Assembly (NCBI GenBank): GCA_021397835.1 | Contig: JAJFZO010000191.1 | Location: 5,461,001-5,525,000, forward strand | Reading direction: 5' to 3' | DNA length: 64,000 nucleotides | Origin: Moringa oleifera | Taxonomy: Eukaryota; Streptophyta; Magnoliopsida; Brassicales; Moringaceae | Made by a program: the position numbers and the translations under genes | Notes under the pieces: generated by a model | Seen by the model: the letters and a program-made list of their open reading frames with translations, nothing else | Told to the model about the DNA's origin: nothing | Database searches by the model: none | Part shown: positions 22,520 to 36,400 of the stretch, one piece after another | How the letters are laid out: each line of letters starts with the position of its first letter | Position numbering within the stretch: the first letter of the stretch is position 1

Positions 22520-25500
22520 ATGGCTCCTGTTCTTAGCAGAAGCTTAGCAGCTGCTCCTTTAACTTCTCTTCCCTTTTCAACACCCTTGTCACTCAGAAAC
22601 CCCATTAGGGGCTTATATCTTAGAAGCGGTTTTTTGCCTCAAAACGTTGTCAAGAAGGGCGTTTCTTGTAGTGGATTGAAGTGGAAGCTTGAGAAGCGGA
22701 ACAACCGGATTGCCGTCCGGTGCGACGCAGCGGTTGCTGAGAAAGAGGCCACAGACAGCTCGGGTGAGAAGTTTGAGTACCAAGCTGAGGTGGGCGTCTC
22801 TCGGTTTTCGAATTTTAGGATGCATCCATGAATTGCTGTTAGATTTATTTGTTTGGTTTTAGAAAAGGCAGGAAAACAGATTTGGAATTATGGATGTCTT
22901 GTTGCTGCATTAGATGATCCAAGCGTATATCTTGATTTCCTATCATACTCCTATTATGGTTAGTTGAATATAGATATAGGTGAATATTGTATAACAGAGG
23001 AGAAAATGGTGCCATATGTCCGCTTTATATGTTTGTAGCTTATTATCATAACTCAGGCCTTTGCTTTTGGATGATTTGATGAATGATCCAAATTTATCTG
23101 TTTATATTTCCTTTTAGATTTTGAACATTTTAAGAGGGTTCTATTCTTATTATGAAACTGGATGATCAAAAGTTGAAGCTGATTGCAGGTTAGTCGCCTT
23201 TTGGATTTGATTGTTCATAGTCTATACAGTCACAAGGAGGTGTTTCTTCGAGAGCTTGTGAGGTGAGCATCTGCTTATCGCTGCAGCAGCTACTATTAAC
23301 TTTTTCCTAGCATGGGGATGTAGCATATTCAAATATCTTCACTTTGGTCTTAATGATGTGGCCTGCACTCTTGATTATCATTTGGAATAATTAAGCGGGT
23401 CTTAATTGAGAATGGGCAGCTTATAGGCAAATTTTTACTTCTGCTTTTATCTATTGGTTGGTTTCAAGTGCTCATGTGCACAATGCACATGTTGGTCCCA
23501 CTTCTTACCATTTTGGTAAATCTATACTATATCCTACTGCATTCTGCTTGCGTATTGTGTGTGCGTGTGCACGTGCATGTATATGTGCTGGTTGGAGAAC
23601 CTTACTATGCAGGTGGCTGAGCTTCAATTTGTCTGCATGATGACTTGCTTCTGTTCTTGTGCTCCAGCAATGCAAGTGATGCTTTGGATAAGCTGAGGTT
23701 CTTAAGTGTGACAGAGCCATCTCTGCTTGGAGATGCTGGGGAGCTAGAGATACGCATCAAGCCTGATGCAGACAATGGGACAATCACTGTCACGTATGTT
23801 CATAGTTTGTCAATTTTAATCTTGCATAGATAAATGAACAGAGGATTGTTGATATGGATGTCCATGAATTTGCAGAGATACTGGAATTGGAATGACAAAA
23901 GAAGAGCTCATTGACTGTCTTGGAACCATAGCTCAGAGTGGTACTTCAAAATTCTTGAAGGCTCTTAAGGTATTTATTTCTTTTTATTTACCTTAGAACC
24001 ATATGTTTCTATGAAAATCATAGTAAGTGCCCTGAAGCAGTTGAAGCTCACCTACTGAGTATCTTCTCATGTGCAGGAAAATAAGGATCTTGGGGCAGAT
24101 AATGGTTTGATTGGTCAATTTGGAGTTGGGTTTTATTCTGCCTTTCTAGTGGCTGAGAAGGTGAAGTGTGTATTGTTCTCTTAATTTATGGCCTCCTAAC
24201 TTTCTGCTTTTATAGCAAACCTTTTAGTTCTTTCTGCCTATGGTTCTTTTACTCTGCAAGTTACCAAGAGGGCTTATTCTGTGTCTTTTATGCTATCAGG
24301 TTGTTGTATCCACAAAGAGCCCAAGGTCTGACAAGCAATATGTTTGGGAAGCAGTGGCTGACAGTAGTTCATATGTGATTAGGGAAGAAACAGATCCTGA
24401 AAAGCTTATACCCCGTGGAACACAAATCACACTTTATTTAAGGGTACCTCTTATTTTCTTTGTTTTCTCATTGGATATTTAGATGTTCTGCTGAGATCTG
24501 TCATTATTTGTATGTTTAACTGGGAATGAAATTGGTGATTAATCTTTGAAGTTGTTAGATCTGGTGTTTGTTGTCGTATTGCCATGTTAATGTCCTGCAA
24601 TCATTTAAGCACATGCAGGACATGGATTAACAGTCATCCCAATCATTATCCAAATGTGTGCCTGGCTTTTGTTATCATTCTTTGTATCAGTATATTTTAT
24701 TATGAAGAAGTAGCAATGGGATTGGAAGCCTTTCAAGCGTTTGCAAATCGTATTTTCTTGTTAATCAGCAGCGTCACTGCCTTACTGCATTGAGACCCCA
24801 ATCTTAATGCAAGTGATGAAGGACCATGTCTTTGATGTACTCCTTGATGCACGAATCCTAATATTTTGTTGTTTTCTTGCAGGAGGATGACAAGTATGAG
24901 TTCTCCGAGCCAACCAGAATTCAGAACTTAGTGAAGAACTACTCTCAATTTGTCTCATTCCCTATATATACATGGCAGGAAAAATCAAGGACTGTTGAGG
25001 TGAGCTTCTCTTAAACTCTTAATAACTTACCGCCATATTAGGCATGTGAGCGTGTCTTAAACTCTTAATAACTTACCACCATATTAGGCATGTTATTGAA
25101 GGAACTTCTAAATAGTTATTTGTAGTTAAATCTGTGTAGAAAGTATATTAAAAGTGACAACGGTGAAAGCATTATTTCCTTTTTTAATAGAACAAAAGAA
25201 TGGTGAAAAGCATCTTTTCACTCTTTACAATTATTCTCTTTCTCATATACTTTGAAATATGTGATTCCAAGTCTAACTCATAAGGAATTGATGTTACTTA
25301 CTTTTATCTAGCTATGATTTGATGGGTAATTTTGAAACAATGGATAGGTGGAAGAGGAGGAAGAACCAAAAGAAGGAGAAGAGGAAAAACCAGAGGTAAT
25401 TAATACTGGAGCCCAATTATGGCTTTTGCAGTGACTTTTCTTTGTCAGCTCTAAAATTTCAGTTGGTTTCCATACCATTAACAGGCTGAAAAGAAAAAGA

Positions 25501-28083
25501 AGAAGACAACTAAAACTGAGAAGTATTGGGATTGGGAATTAGCCAATGAAACAAAGCCCATATGGGTGAGTATAGACTGTTATTGGTCACTTTCTTACTA
25601 TCTTTGCATTTATATTTACATTACTATGCAACATAATTGATGTGTTTTTTTGGCATATATTATAGATGCGAAGTGCTAAGGAAGTTCAAAAGGAGGAGTA
25701 CCAGGAATTTTACAAGAAGACTTTCAATGAATTCTTGGATCCACTTGCGTACACTCACTTTACCACAGAGGTATCTATATGTTTTTAATTGTCTTAGTTG
25801 ACAGCATATGTCATTAGGATATTGACTTTGCCAACTGTGCAGGGTGAGGTTGAGTTCAGGAGTGTTTTATACATTCCAGGAATGGGGCCTCTTAATAATG
25901 AGGATGTGATAAATCCAAAAACAAAGAATATCCGTCTGTATGTGAAGCGTGTATTTATCTCAGATGATTTTGATGGAGAGCTGGTAAGTGGCCAATTATT
26001 ATTGAATCCTTTCTGAACTTTTTCTCTGCTTTATGAGTAAATGAACTTTATGTTTGATGACCTCTTTTTTTGCGCACAAGAAACTCTCATGTCAATATTC
26101 TGATTTGGGAGAAATATCTGTTCATATTTTACTGAGTGCATATTGTATACTTGACTGGATGCAAGCTCCGGCCTGATATATTATTTATAAGATAGAATAC
26201 TGAGCATTGAACTTCCACTTGAACCTGGCTGAAGTTTTCTGATAAGTTTGTGTGCTCTTTTGCAGTTTCCAAGATATTTGAGCTTTGTGAAGGGTGTGGT
26301 GGACTCGGATGATCTTCCCCTTAATGTTTCACGTGAAATCCTTCAAGAAAGCCGAATTGTAAGCCTGAATTTCTATACATGTCCATAGTGACGTGAACAA
26401 AAATTATCTAGAGAAGTGCTTGTTCTCAGTTCAGAATTTATGAGTCACTATGTGCCATAGCTGAGGGATAGTTATCTTGTGGATGTGTGTAATTTATTTC
26501 CTTCGTTGGATATCTTCAGGTAAGAATTATGCGTAAGAGACTTGTCAGGAAAACATTTGACATGATTCAAGAGATCTCTGAAAGTGAGAATAAAGAGGTT
26601 GGTAGCAGTCAAACCATATGATTATTTTTCTGGTTGTTATGCCTGAAATTTGTTGATAACATTTAATTGATTACAGGATTACAAGAAGTTCTGGGAGAAC
26701 TTTGGCAGGTTTCTAAAATTAGGATGCATCGAGGACTCTGGTAATCACAAGCGTATAACCCCATTGCTTCGGTTCTACACTTCCAAAAGTGAAGAGGAGT
26801 TGACAAGCTTAGATGAATATATTGAGAACATGGGTGAGAATCAGAAGGCTATCTATTACTTGGCCACAGATAGCTTGAAAAGTGCCAAGACTGCTCCATT
26901 CTTGGAGAAGTTAGTTCAAAAGGACATTGAGGTATGCCCTTCATGCTGATTCCGTTTGTTGGCAGATATTTTGAGGTATTTCCTTGTTATATAGTTGATG
27001 TGGTTTCTTTGTTTCAGGTTCTGTATTTAATCGAGCCGATTGATGAAGTTGCCATCCAGAACCTGCAGACTTACAAAGAAAAGAAATTCATTGATATTAG
27101 TAAAGAAGATTTAGAGCTTGGTTAGTATTTATAATACTTCTCAGTTATTAATTATAATATTTTCTGCTGTCATTGCTCTTCTTTTGAGGCCTCTGGTGTA
27201 CGTTTTTCCTCATGTGATGAGCTGTTATTTCAGGTGATGAGGATGAGCTCAAGGAAAGGGAAACTAAACAGGAATTCAACCTGCTTTGTGATTGGGTAAA
27301 ACAACAGCTTGGTGACAAGGTGGCCAAAGTCCAAATTTCAAAGCGGCTAAGCTCATCTCCTTGTGTTCTTGTTTCTGGCAAGTTTGGATGGTCCGCTAAC
27401 ATGGAAAGGTTGATAAATGGTTTACTAGTGTTCATTATTGAAACTGAAGTAACATATGGCTGATCCTATTCTTCAATCCTTGTGAAGGCTGATGAAGGCA
27501 CAAGCTCTTGGAGATACCTCGAGTTTAGAATTCATGAGGGGCCGGAGAATTTTGGAGATAAATCCAGATCATCCCATCGTGAAAGACTTAAATGTATGAC
27601 CATTTTACTTGGTTCTGGTTAATTTCTACTAAAGTGATACTCCTGCATTTCATATATCTTTAGGTTGCATTTGTATTAAAGTGGTTATCCTTCTTGCAGG
27701 CTGCATGCAAGAATGCACCTGATAGCCCTGATGCCAAGAGAGCTGTTGATCTCTTATACGACACCGCATTGATCTCCAGTGGATTCACTGTAAGTGTGAA
27801 ACAGATTCTTTTCTGAACTGCTGCATAAACTTTGATTAAGTTTTAAGTTCTCATTCCTTTCGCTTTGATTGTGCAGCCTGACAGCCCGGCTGAGTTGGGC
27901 AACAAGATATACGAGATGATGGCAATGGCCTTAGGGGGAAGATGGGGCCGAGCTGAAGGAGGTGAGGCAGAGGCATCAGAAGGTAACGTAGCTGAAGCTG
28001 ATGCCAGCACTGGAGAAGCCTCTGAAGCTGAAGTTATCGAACCGTCTGAAGTGAGAGCAGAGAGTGATCCTTGGCAAGAGTGA
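22520..28083 (+). CDS. HSP90-5: Chloroplast HSP90 chaperone (HSP90C / HSP90-5)
   Basis: Nineteen exons are inferred (22520-22789, 23189-23262, 23668-23793, 23876-23969, 24077-24160, 24300-24443, 24883-24999, 25348-25395, 25485-25565, 25666-25770, 25843-25983, 26266-26358, 26520-26597, 26677-26931, 27018-27120, 27234-27408, 27488-27593, 27700-27789, 27877-28083), giving 796 residues in one frame. Residues 1 to about 70 form a Ser/Arg-rich plastid transit peptide. The N-terminal ATPase shows LRELVSNASDAL (Glu112, Asn116), DTGIGMT (158-164) and [12 protein letters not shown] charged linker ([15 protein letters not shown], then KKKKK) follows. The middle domain has the ATP-contacting arginine in [11 protein letters not shown] (Arg451). 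The protein ends DPWQE, without the cytosolic MEEVD tail. In Arabidopsis this chaperone supports plastid protein import and thylakoid biogenesis. Confidence 0.96.
25000..25091 (+). repeat. 46-bp tandem duplication containing the intron 7 splice donor
   Basis: 25000-25045 and 25046-25091 are the same 46-base unit with only a few mismatches. Each copy begins GTGAGC, so the authentic intron 7 donor of HSP90C is duplicated 46 bases downstream. Use of the second donor would insert 46 bases and shift the frame. Confidence 0.85.
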
Positions 28084-29539
28084 TTACCTAACTGAATATG
28101 TAGGAGAAATTTTGACATTTATCTCATTTATCTTTGGGGAACTAATCAATACGATGGAAAGATAATTTAGTGGGCACAGATAGAATGCTGATGATGGGTA
28201 ATTTGATAAACATATTGTTTCCCAAAGCATTATAAAGATTGAAGCTTTGCATGTTATGCAAGTTACTGTGTTCTTCCTCTGTAATGTTGTTTCTGTTATC
28301 AGGGCTGGCGGAACCTAAGAACTTCCAGTCTGTTTCAAGTTTTGATGTTCACCCAAGGTAAGAACAGATAGCTAGGGTCAAACTATTACTATCATAAGAG
28401 TTAATTACAACATAGGTGATAGCCATTTTGAGATTTAAACTTTTTGGTTTTCTGTTGTTTATTTAATATTTTCATATTGTTTGTGGCCTACTGTTTCATA
28501 TATAAAATTAAGATATTTAGAAAAATTAACCATAATTAGATCTTCATTTACGTCGGTAAATATAAAAAAATTGAATTAAACTTGTTTTCTATTTTAAATT
28601 TTATTGTAAAAGCCATGGAAAATTTTATTTTTAATCAAATTTTTAACTTTTAAAAACATATTTAAATAAATTTTAATGCATCAATTAAAATCAAATTGAA
28701 TTATATCAAAAAATTAAAATAGTAAAAATATTTTTTCACAAATAAAAAAAATATAGTTTATCATCATAATATTAAAAATATATATTTTTTAAATTATATT
28801 ATAGCAATTTATAAAAACCAGCTTGTTAATTAAAAATTATTTAAATTTAAAACATAAAATTTTAATAAAATATAAATTTATTTGAGCAATTTTTTTAAGT
28901 TTTATGTATTTAAAAATAAGATATAATTAATTTTTTATAATTATTTTTGCTAAGATTTAATTTGAATAAAATTAATGGATTGAAATTATTTAAAAATATT
29001 TTAAAAATTAAGATTTTAATAAAAAAAAGTAAAATTTAAGATTTAAAATGACATTTATTTTAAATTTTAAAACATTTATTAATTTAATTTAATTTAAGTC
29101 ATATCATTAATTTTTAATAATATTATTTAAACAAAAAAGTTTAAATGTGCTTTTAAAATATTAGAAAAAATTATAAATAAATTTTGATATAATTTTTCTA
29201 TAAATATAAAAAAATATTCAACTTATCACAAAAAATTTAAAAATTTTTACCACCAAAAATATAAAATTTAATTTTGTATTGTTAATTTGTGAATAATAAA
29301 TTCTTTAAAATGTGGTTATTTTAAATTATTTTAATAATAAATATAATCCTAATTTTCATGAGTCAAGATAAATAACGTTTTTGTGATCTTTTTTTCACTG
29401 TTGTTAAACGATAATATTTAATTTAAATTAAATCAAAAAATTAAAATTAATACATATTAAATTTAATTAAAATATTAATATTTAATTTTAAATTTATTTA
29501 TTTTAGGTAAAATTTTCATAAAATCATGATGTTTATTTA

Positions 29540-30010
29540 CGTTATCAATCAAATATTTATATTTAAAAAGTAATAAATCAAATTTTAATCTATTAATTAG
29601 TTTAATAAATTAAATATTATCAAAAAATTTAAAATTAAAAGTTTTTAAATTAAAGTTTTTACATAATAAATTTAAAATTAATTTTTTTATAAATATAAAA
29701 AAATATTCAAGTTATCATCATAAAAAGTTTTATAAATTTTTAGATAATTATGTTATATAAATTTTTTTGATATTATAAATTTAAAAAATTTATGTTTAAT
29801 GTAAAAATTATAAAAATTTTTTTGATGATAATTTGAATATTTTTGTATTTAAAAATTTTTTTAATCAAATTTGTTGTATAAAATTTTTAATTTGAGTATT
29901 ATTATTTTTGAATTTTTTAATAAAATTTTATTTAAATCAATAAAAAATTTAATTTTTTATTTTTTAAATATAAAATTTTGATTTTTTTATTGATATTTTT
30001 ATTTATTTGT
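29540..30010. repeat. AT-rich inverted repeat (fold-back, MITE-like)
   Basis: The left arm (about 29540-29750) matches the complement of the right arm (about 29800-30010). For example AAATATTCAAGTTATCATCA at about 29698 corresponds to TGATGATAATTTGAATATTT at about 29822. The arms contain gaps and mismatches and meet near 29775. There is no ORF, and no target duplication could be defined in such AT-rich DNA. Confidence 0.6.
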
Positions 30011-30160
30011 ATAAATGATACTAAATCATCTGCCATATAAAATAAACTTATGTGGATAAAAATATCAATAAAGGGCCTTTCCTTCATCTATGACCCAACC
30101 AACTAATAAGGTTGGGTCGGGTGCCGTTTCCCCGAGAAAAGAACGGATCTGATAAACGGG

Positions 30161-30166
30161 TGGGCT
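30161..30166 (+). promoter_or_regulatory. Possible site II element upstream of RPOTm
   Basis: TGGGCT fits the site II consensus TGGGCY that TCP factors recognise in many plant genes for mitochondrial machinery. It lies about 325 bases upstream of the ATG, just before the 5' UTR region. One six-base match is weak evidence. Confidence 0.3.
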
Positions 30167-30490
30167 GTTTAAACCCATGGATTATTAATCGCTAATGGCA
30201 ACCGAACCCTGCGAGAGTCGTAGGTTTTAGGAGGGTTTAAAGGCGGCTACTCAGAGCCCCCCAGCCTCACTCCCCGTCTTTGTTTCGATCCCTTCTCGAG
30301 TTTCCCCCTCTTTTTGTTTTTGTTTTTTCCTTTTTCAGGTCTTTTTTCGGCTTTTATTTTCTATCTATTCTTTGAATTCTGGTGCTTTCCCTGAAAATCC
30401 TGGGCAGTACCTTCAACTCTAACTTCTTAGCAACCTGTTGCAGTTGTTCTTCATAATTGATCAATCAATAGACACCACTTAGCTGAAGCA

Positions 30491-33400
30491 ATGTGGAGAA
30501 GCTTAGCCAAGCAAACTTCTTCGAGAAAGATCAGAATTTCCTCTGAGACATACCCTTGCTTCCCTTTTTCTAGTTCCATTGAATTGTCTGAAAGGTGCAA
30601 CTTTCTCGAGAAAACCAGACCTTTAGAAACTCAAACCCGAGTAAATTCTGCATCTTCTGTTGTGGGTTTACGCGGAGTAGGCCTGTTATCCCCTCAGAAT
30701 AACGAATTGGGAGTGTTCAAATCCGTTTGTTATAGTGGCTCTTCTAGCATGTCGGGGTTAATCAGCAGCCTGAAGGGCTACGCTAGTGTAGCAGAGGCAA
30801 TAGCTTCAACAGACCCCGAAGAAGACTATTCAGGGTCGGAGGAAATTCAAGAATTGATGGAAGAAATGAGCAAAGAAGAAAACAAAACGGTGGATGCATA
30901 CGCGAGGCAGCCCAAGAAAATGATGGCTGGTATGGGGATTGCAAAATACTATCTTCTCAAAAGAAGGCAGGTTAAGGTGGAGACCGAGGCATGGGAAGAG
31001 GCAGCCAAGGAGTATCAGGAGCTCCTAATGGACATGTGTGAGCAAAAGCTTGCACCCAATTTACCTTACATGAAGTCCTTGTTCCTTGGTTGGTTTGAGC
31101 CTTTGCGTGATGCCATTGCCGCAGATGTGGAATCATTCAATGATAAGAAGCTTAAGCCGCCCTATGCACCGTACTTTGAGCAGTTACCAGCAGATATGAT
31201 GGCAGTTATTACCATGCATAAGTTGATGGGGCTGCTGATGACGAATACTGGGGGAATTGGCAGTGTTAAGGTGGTGCAAGCTGCTTTGCAGATAGGTGAA
31301 GCAATTGAGCATGAGGTCGGTAAGCTTAAGACTCTGATTTTTTCTTTCCTTTTTCCTTTAGTTGGTTTCCCTTTCAGTGATATGATATTTTGCTCAATGC
31401 ATGATAAGCGGTGTTTTGTTGTTTGACTTGAATAAAAACAGTCTCTGACAATCAAATCAAGATAGAGTATTGAGTGTTTAGGATTCTTGAAAGTTTGTAG
31501 TACTAATTATGTTATCACTTTGAAGCTATAAATTACTGCAGTGTATGCAGTCTGTGCATCAAATTGTTGTCACGAGGTGTTTGTGCTTGGGTGGCCCCTG
31601 TGATGGTTCTGAGAGCTAACTTTCCTTGTGAAAAAAGATCATTGTATGGTGCAACTGCAAGCTTGTATGGACAGTGTCAATTTGGTCTGCTAATTGTATG
31701 GCTCCCCTGGTTGGAACCATTTGCATTTGGTTAATAGATTTATTTTTCTCCTCTCTTTCTTCTTATTGTGGTTGTTCTTGTTTTGTTTTCTCTTTGCCTG
31801 CTGCTTTTTCTTTTCACTTCTAATATCAAGTGACATGAAAATGATTCAGTTTCTTTGTTCATCATCTGCCGATAACTGTTCAGGTATTACAATCCATTCA
31901 ATTATATTCCATATTCATCTTGATATAAAATGTGTTTTCAGAAATCATCTGTGGAAGCAGTTGTATAGTAACCTATGGAATTAGTTCTATTTCCTGGTGT
32001 CATATGTAGTGTCCTGAAGGGTAGTGCTCTTCGAAATTTTTGTTGGACAATTGGTACATTTATGGTTCTGCAGACGCATAAGCTCTATATTTCTCATTAA
32101 GGATACTACTTTTCTAGATTTTCGTTTCCCTCGCCATTTCCCCCCCTCTTTTTGTTTGTTTTTCTTGGGTTCTTTTCTTGGTTTCTTTGGCCTTTTTTTT
32201 TTGTTTTTTTTTTTTAAATTCTCTTGGTTGATTTGTTAAACACCTTTCTTGGTGATATTCTTGCCTGATGAGTATAAAAATGTATGTCCTAACAGTTACC
32301 CTTAGGACATATAACTGATTAAACAAGTTGTACCTTGAAGTAGATTTGTATAGTTGTTCTGGAGGTCGTATCTTCCGAGATTGCATCTATCCTTTTATTT
32401 TCTCTATGTTTGCCACAGAAACTGGAAGAACTTCTATGATAGAGTTTCAGTCACCTGTATTTTATTGGTTAGTGGTGAAAGCTTACCTGAAAGTATTCCT
32501 CTTGATCAGGTCAGAATTCTCAGATTTTTGGAGAAGTCAAAGAAGAAAAAGAGTGCAACTGATAAGAAACTTGAAGATGAAAAAGAAGCTGTGTATCATG
32601 AGCAAGAGACAGTGACTAAAGAACAAGAAAAACTAAGAAAAAAGGTTACTCAACTGATGAAAAAGCAGAAGGTTCACGAAGTAAGAGAAATTGTGAAGGG
32701 ACAAGATGATTTAAAGCCTTGGGGTCAAGAAGCTCATGTCAAGGTTACAACTTCTCTAGTTATAGCTGTGGAATTTTATTATTCTCTTTTTTATTTTTTC
32801 TGTTGGTGATGATTTTTCATCTGGACTGCTTGGACTTTTCAGGTCGGGTCTCGTTTGATTCATCTGTTGATGGAAACAGCTTATATACAACCTCCAGTTG
32901 ATCAGCTAGGTGACGGTCCACCTGATATACGCCCTGCATTTGTACACGCTCTCAAAACTGTTACAAAAGAAGCTCAGTATGAGAATTTGCATCTCTTCTT
33001 ACTTCAATGAGATTCTATCTCTCTCTTATATGTGAATACAAGTAGTTGTTTTTATGTAGAAAGGGCAGCAGGAGGTATGGTGTCATTGAATGTGATCCGC
33101 TTGTCCATAAAGGGCTTGAGAAAACTGTAAGTGAAATGCTTGTGTCTTGGCTTGTTTATATCATATAGTGGTCCATTTCATCTTTATGTAATTGGATGTG
33201 TTAAATCTACATTTTTATGGTAGTCTGAATTACCAATTTCTCTCTACCTGCATACATATATACATTTGAGGTGTGAGGGTGACACTAATCTCCATTTCTT
33301 CAAACAGGCTCGACACATGGTCATTCCTTACATGCCAATGTTAGTGCCTCCTCTAAACTGGACAGGGTATGCCATCTGTTTTGTCTTTTGTACCTTTTAA

Positions 33401-36400
33401 TTCCAACTTTGTTGAGTTTTTTTTGTTTTTTTGGCTACTTTTAGTTCATTGAGGTGGGTTTTAAATATTTGACATAATCACTTGTTAAAGAATCATCGTA
33501 AAACACAAATGATGTCTTTTATTATTTTATGTCATGTGCTATACTCATTATTATTATGATATTTATTAAGCTATTAAAGTGCACTATATTCTGTCAGAAA
33601 ACTCAAAGCTCATTGTATCAGTTGAATACCTCTACCTGGAGCAACATGGTGTACACATCAGTTTCTTTCCAGGTTGTTTGTAGAATTTTGTAAGTTCTAT
33701 TTATTTTGCAGGTATGATAAGGGTGCCTACTTGTTTTTACCATCATATGTCATGCGAACACATGGAGCAAAACAACAACGTGAAACAGTTAAAAGAACTC
33801 CAAGAACACAATTAGAGCCCGTTTTTGAGGTTTGAAACCCTAGATTTTGTTACTTCTAGCATTGTTACTGGTTAAGTAATTTTTGTTAGACCTTTTTATA
33901 TTAAAGGGGAAAAAAAATCATGTCTGACTTCTTATCTTTCATGAAATTGGCTTGGCGAATGGCATGACTTGTATCTACCTTCATCTGTTTATGCTATACA
34001 GATCTCATTATTTGGTTCTTTTCTATTGCAATAATTCTGCTATTGCTTTGTTAACCAGGCCCTAGATACTTTGGGAAACACCAAATGGAGGGTAAATAAA
34101 AGAGTTCTAGGTGTAATTGACCGAATATGGGCTAGCGGAGGTTGTCTTGCTGGTTTGGTTGAACGTGAAGATGTGAGTGATCTGTTTTCTTTATCATCAG
34201 CTTAGTACTTTTTATTTTGAACAGAAGAAACTGATACGTTTTGATGTAATTAACAGTCGAAGTGTTGAATTTATTAATTCTTTTTTTTTTTAATGAAAAT
34301 TTTTGTAAAAGGTTCCGCTGCCGGAGGAACCAGACACTGAAGATGAAGCAGAAATTCGGAAGTGGAGATGGAAAGTTAAGGCTGCAAAAAAGGAGAATAG
34401 TGAGAGGCACTCACAGCGGTGCGATACAGAACTTAAACTTGCTGTAAGAAGCTTCCTTATCCAGTGAATAAACTTAGTGTTGCTGAATGCTCCTTCAGAA
34501 GGATTAATTCTTTGCTTGTGGGGAGCAGGTGGCTAGAAAGATGAAGGATGAGGAAGGTTTCTATTATCCGCACAACCTTGATTTCCGAGGCCGTGCATAC
34601 CCCATGCACCCGTATTTAAACCATCTTGGTTCTGATCTCTGCCGAGGCATCCTGGAGTTTGCGGAAGGACGTCCTCTCGGGAAGTCAGGCTTATGGTGGC
34701 TGAAGATACATTTGGCAAATTTATATGCTGGTGGTGTGGATAAATTATCCTATGAGGGTCGAATAGCATTTACTGAGAATCATTTGGATGCTATCTTTGA
34801 TTCTGCAGACAGACCTCTTGAAGGAAAGCGCTGGTGGTTGGAAGCAGAGGATCCTTTCCAGTGCTTGGCAGCATGTATTAATCTGGCAGAAGCATTGAGA
34901 AGCTCCTCCCCAGAGACTACAATTTCGCATATGCCTGTCCACCAGGTATTTCTTCTCAGGAATGTTGAGTACATTATTCTGGTGGATATTTTTGCTCATC
35001 AAAGATTAAATAAGTATTCACGATAAAAAGGTAGAATGAGAGATGTTTTTGTAAATACAAGATGATGCAGTTTCACAGCTCACTTTTAAATCATTTGTGG
35101 AAAATGAAGTCAAATTTCTCTTTCTCAAAAGAGAAGCTAACTAGGAGATTGAAGCCGTACATATTTTGGTTCTTTCCTTGAGATGCAGAGCCTCTGTTTA
35201 TGTTGGATTGTTACAACTGTTATGACAGATATTAGTGGGCAATAGGGATAGTCTATTGCCTCTTGCTCTTCCCATAATGAGATTATATTTCTTCATTCTA
35301 ATGAAGTTGAAAACTATCACATAAGGTGCTGAGTTCTATTATTTATCTCATCGTAGTTAATGCTGCTTAATTTGGAAGGGACCCAGGATGGTTCTTGTAA
35401 TGGTTTAGCACTTGCTGCCCTTGGAAGGGACCTCCTTCATTTCTTTAAGACTGCCTAATATAAATGTCCTGACACTTTTTTCAGCTGTATTGATTGTGGC
35501 TTTGTGCTTTAGCTGGGAGCAGCTGCAGGAACCTTGCTGGCTGGATTCTCTCTCTCTCTCCCTCAGGAATTTGCTGCTGGTGCATCCCTGCTTGGCAGCA
35601 TCTCCCTCCTCCTTTGGAGGTGGAATGAGGGTGCATCCACGGAGGAGATGAAATACAATTGCTTTCCATGGTGAAGTGTAACTAGAGGATATATTGGGTG
35701 CTCTGACAAATTATTAGTTACTATTGACTTCCTGAAGAACATCAGATATGCATTCTGTAGTTTGCTGACTATTGTTTTGCCAGGATGGTTCTTGTAATGG
35801 TTTACAGCACTATGCTGCCCTTGGAAGGGACAAGGTAAGGGATTTTCATGCTTTGTGAAGAGGACTGCCTAATATAAATGTCCTGACACCTTTTTTCCTC
35901 TGTATTTTGATTGAATTGCTTTGTGCTTTAGCTGGGAGCAGCTGCAGTGAACCTTGTGGCTGGAGAAAAACCTGCAGATGTTTACTCAGGAATTGCTGCT
36001 CGGTATTCTCTCTCTCTCTCCCTCTCTTTGTGAGTGGCGTGCATCCCTTGGAGATTGACCTTCCTGGTAATGTGAGGGTATTTGGGGGATTGAAAAAATT
36101 GGCCATTGGAGCTTGAAGAACAGATATTCTGTCTACCTTGTATATTACTGACTTCCTGAACATTCATGGTTTCCTAGGAGAAGCAATGATGAGTTTAAGG
36201 TGGAAGCAGGCAACTTACCCTCCTCCACCAGCCCCCAGTGATGAGCTAGTAAACTTGAATTCCATTCAAACTATAAGAAAAATATGTGATGTCAATGAAT
36301 CTAGCCCCCCAACTTGTGTTCTGGATCTGTCCATGATGAGTGTCATACTAAATTTCTTTTGCGAAATTAGATGGATACCCATCCCTCGTCTTGAGATACC

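Larger units (their letters stand above)
28084..30490. other. Intergenic, mostly very AT-rich repeat DNA
   Basis: Up to about 28400 this is HSP90C 3' UTR and ordinary spacer. From about 28400 to 30060 the sequence is extremely AT-rich with many TTTAAAAATTTT-type words and internal near-repeats (for example the word TATAAAAAAATATTCAA near 29210 and 29690). From about 30070 to 30490 composition returns to normal, and this part is the RPOTm promoter and 5' UTR. Confidence 0.55.
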
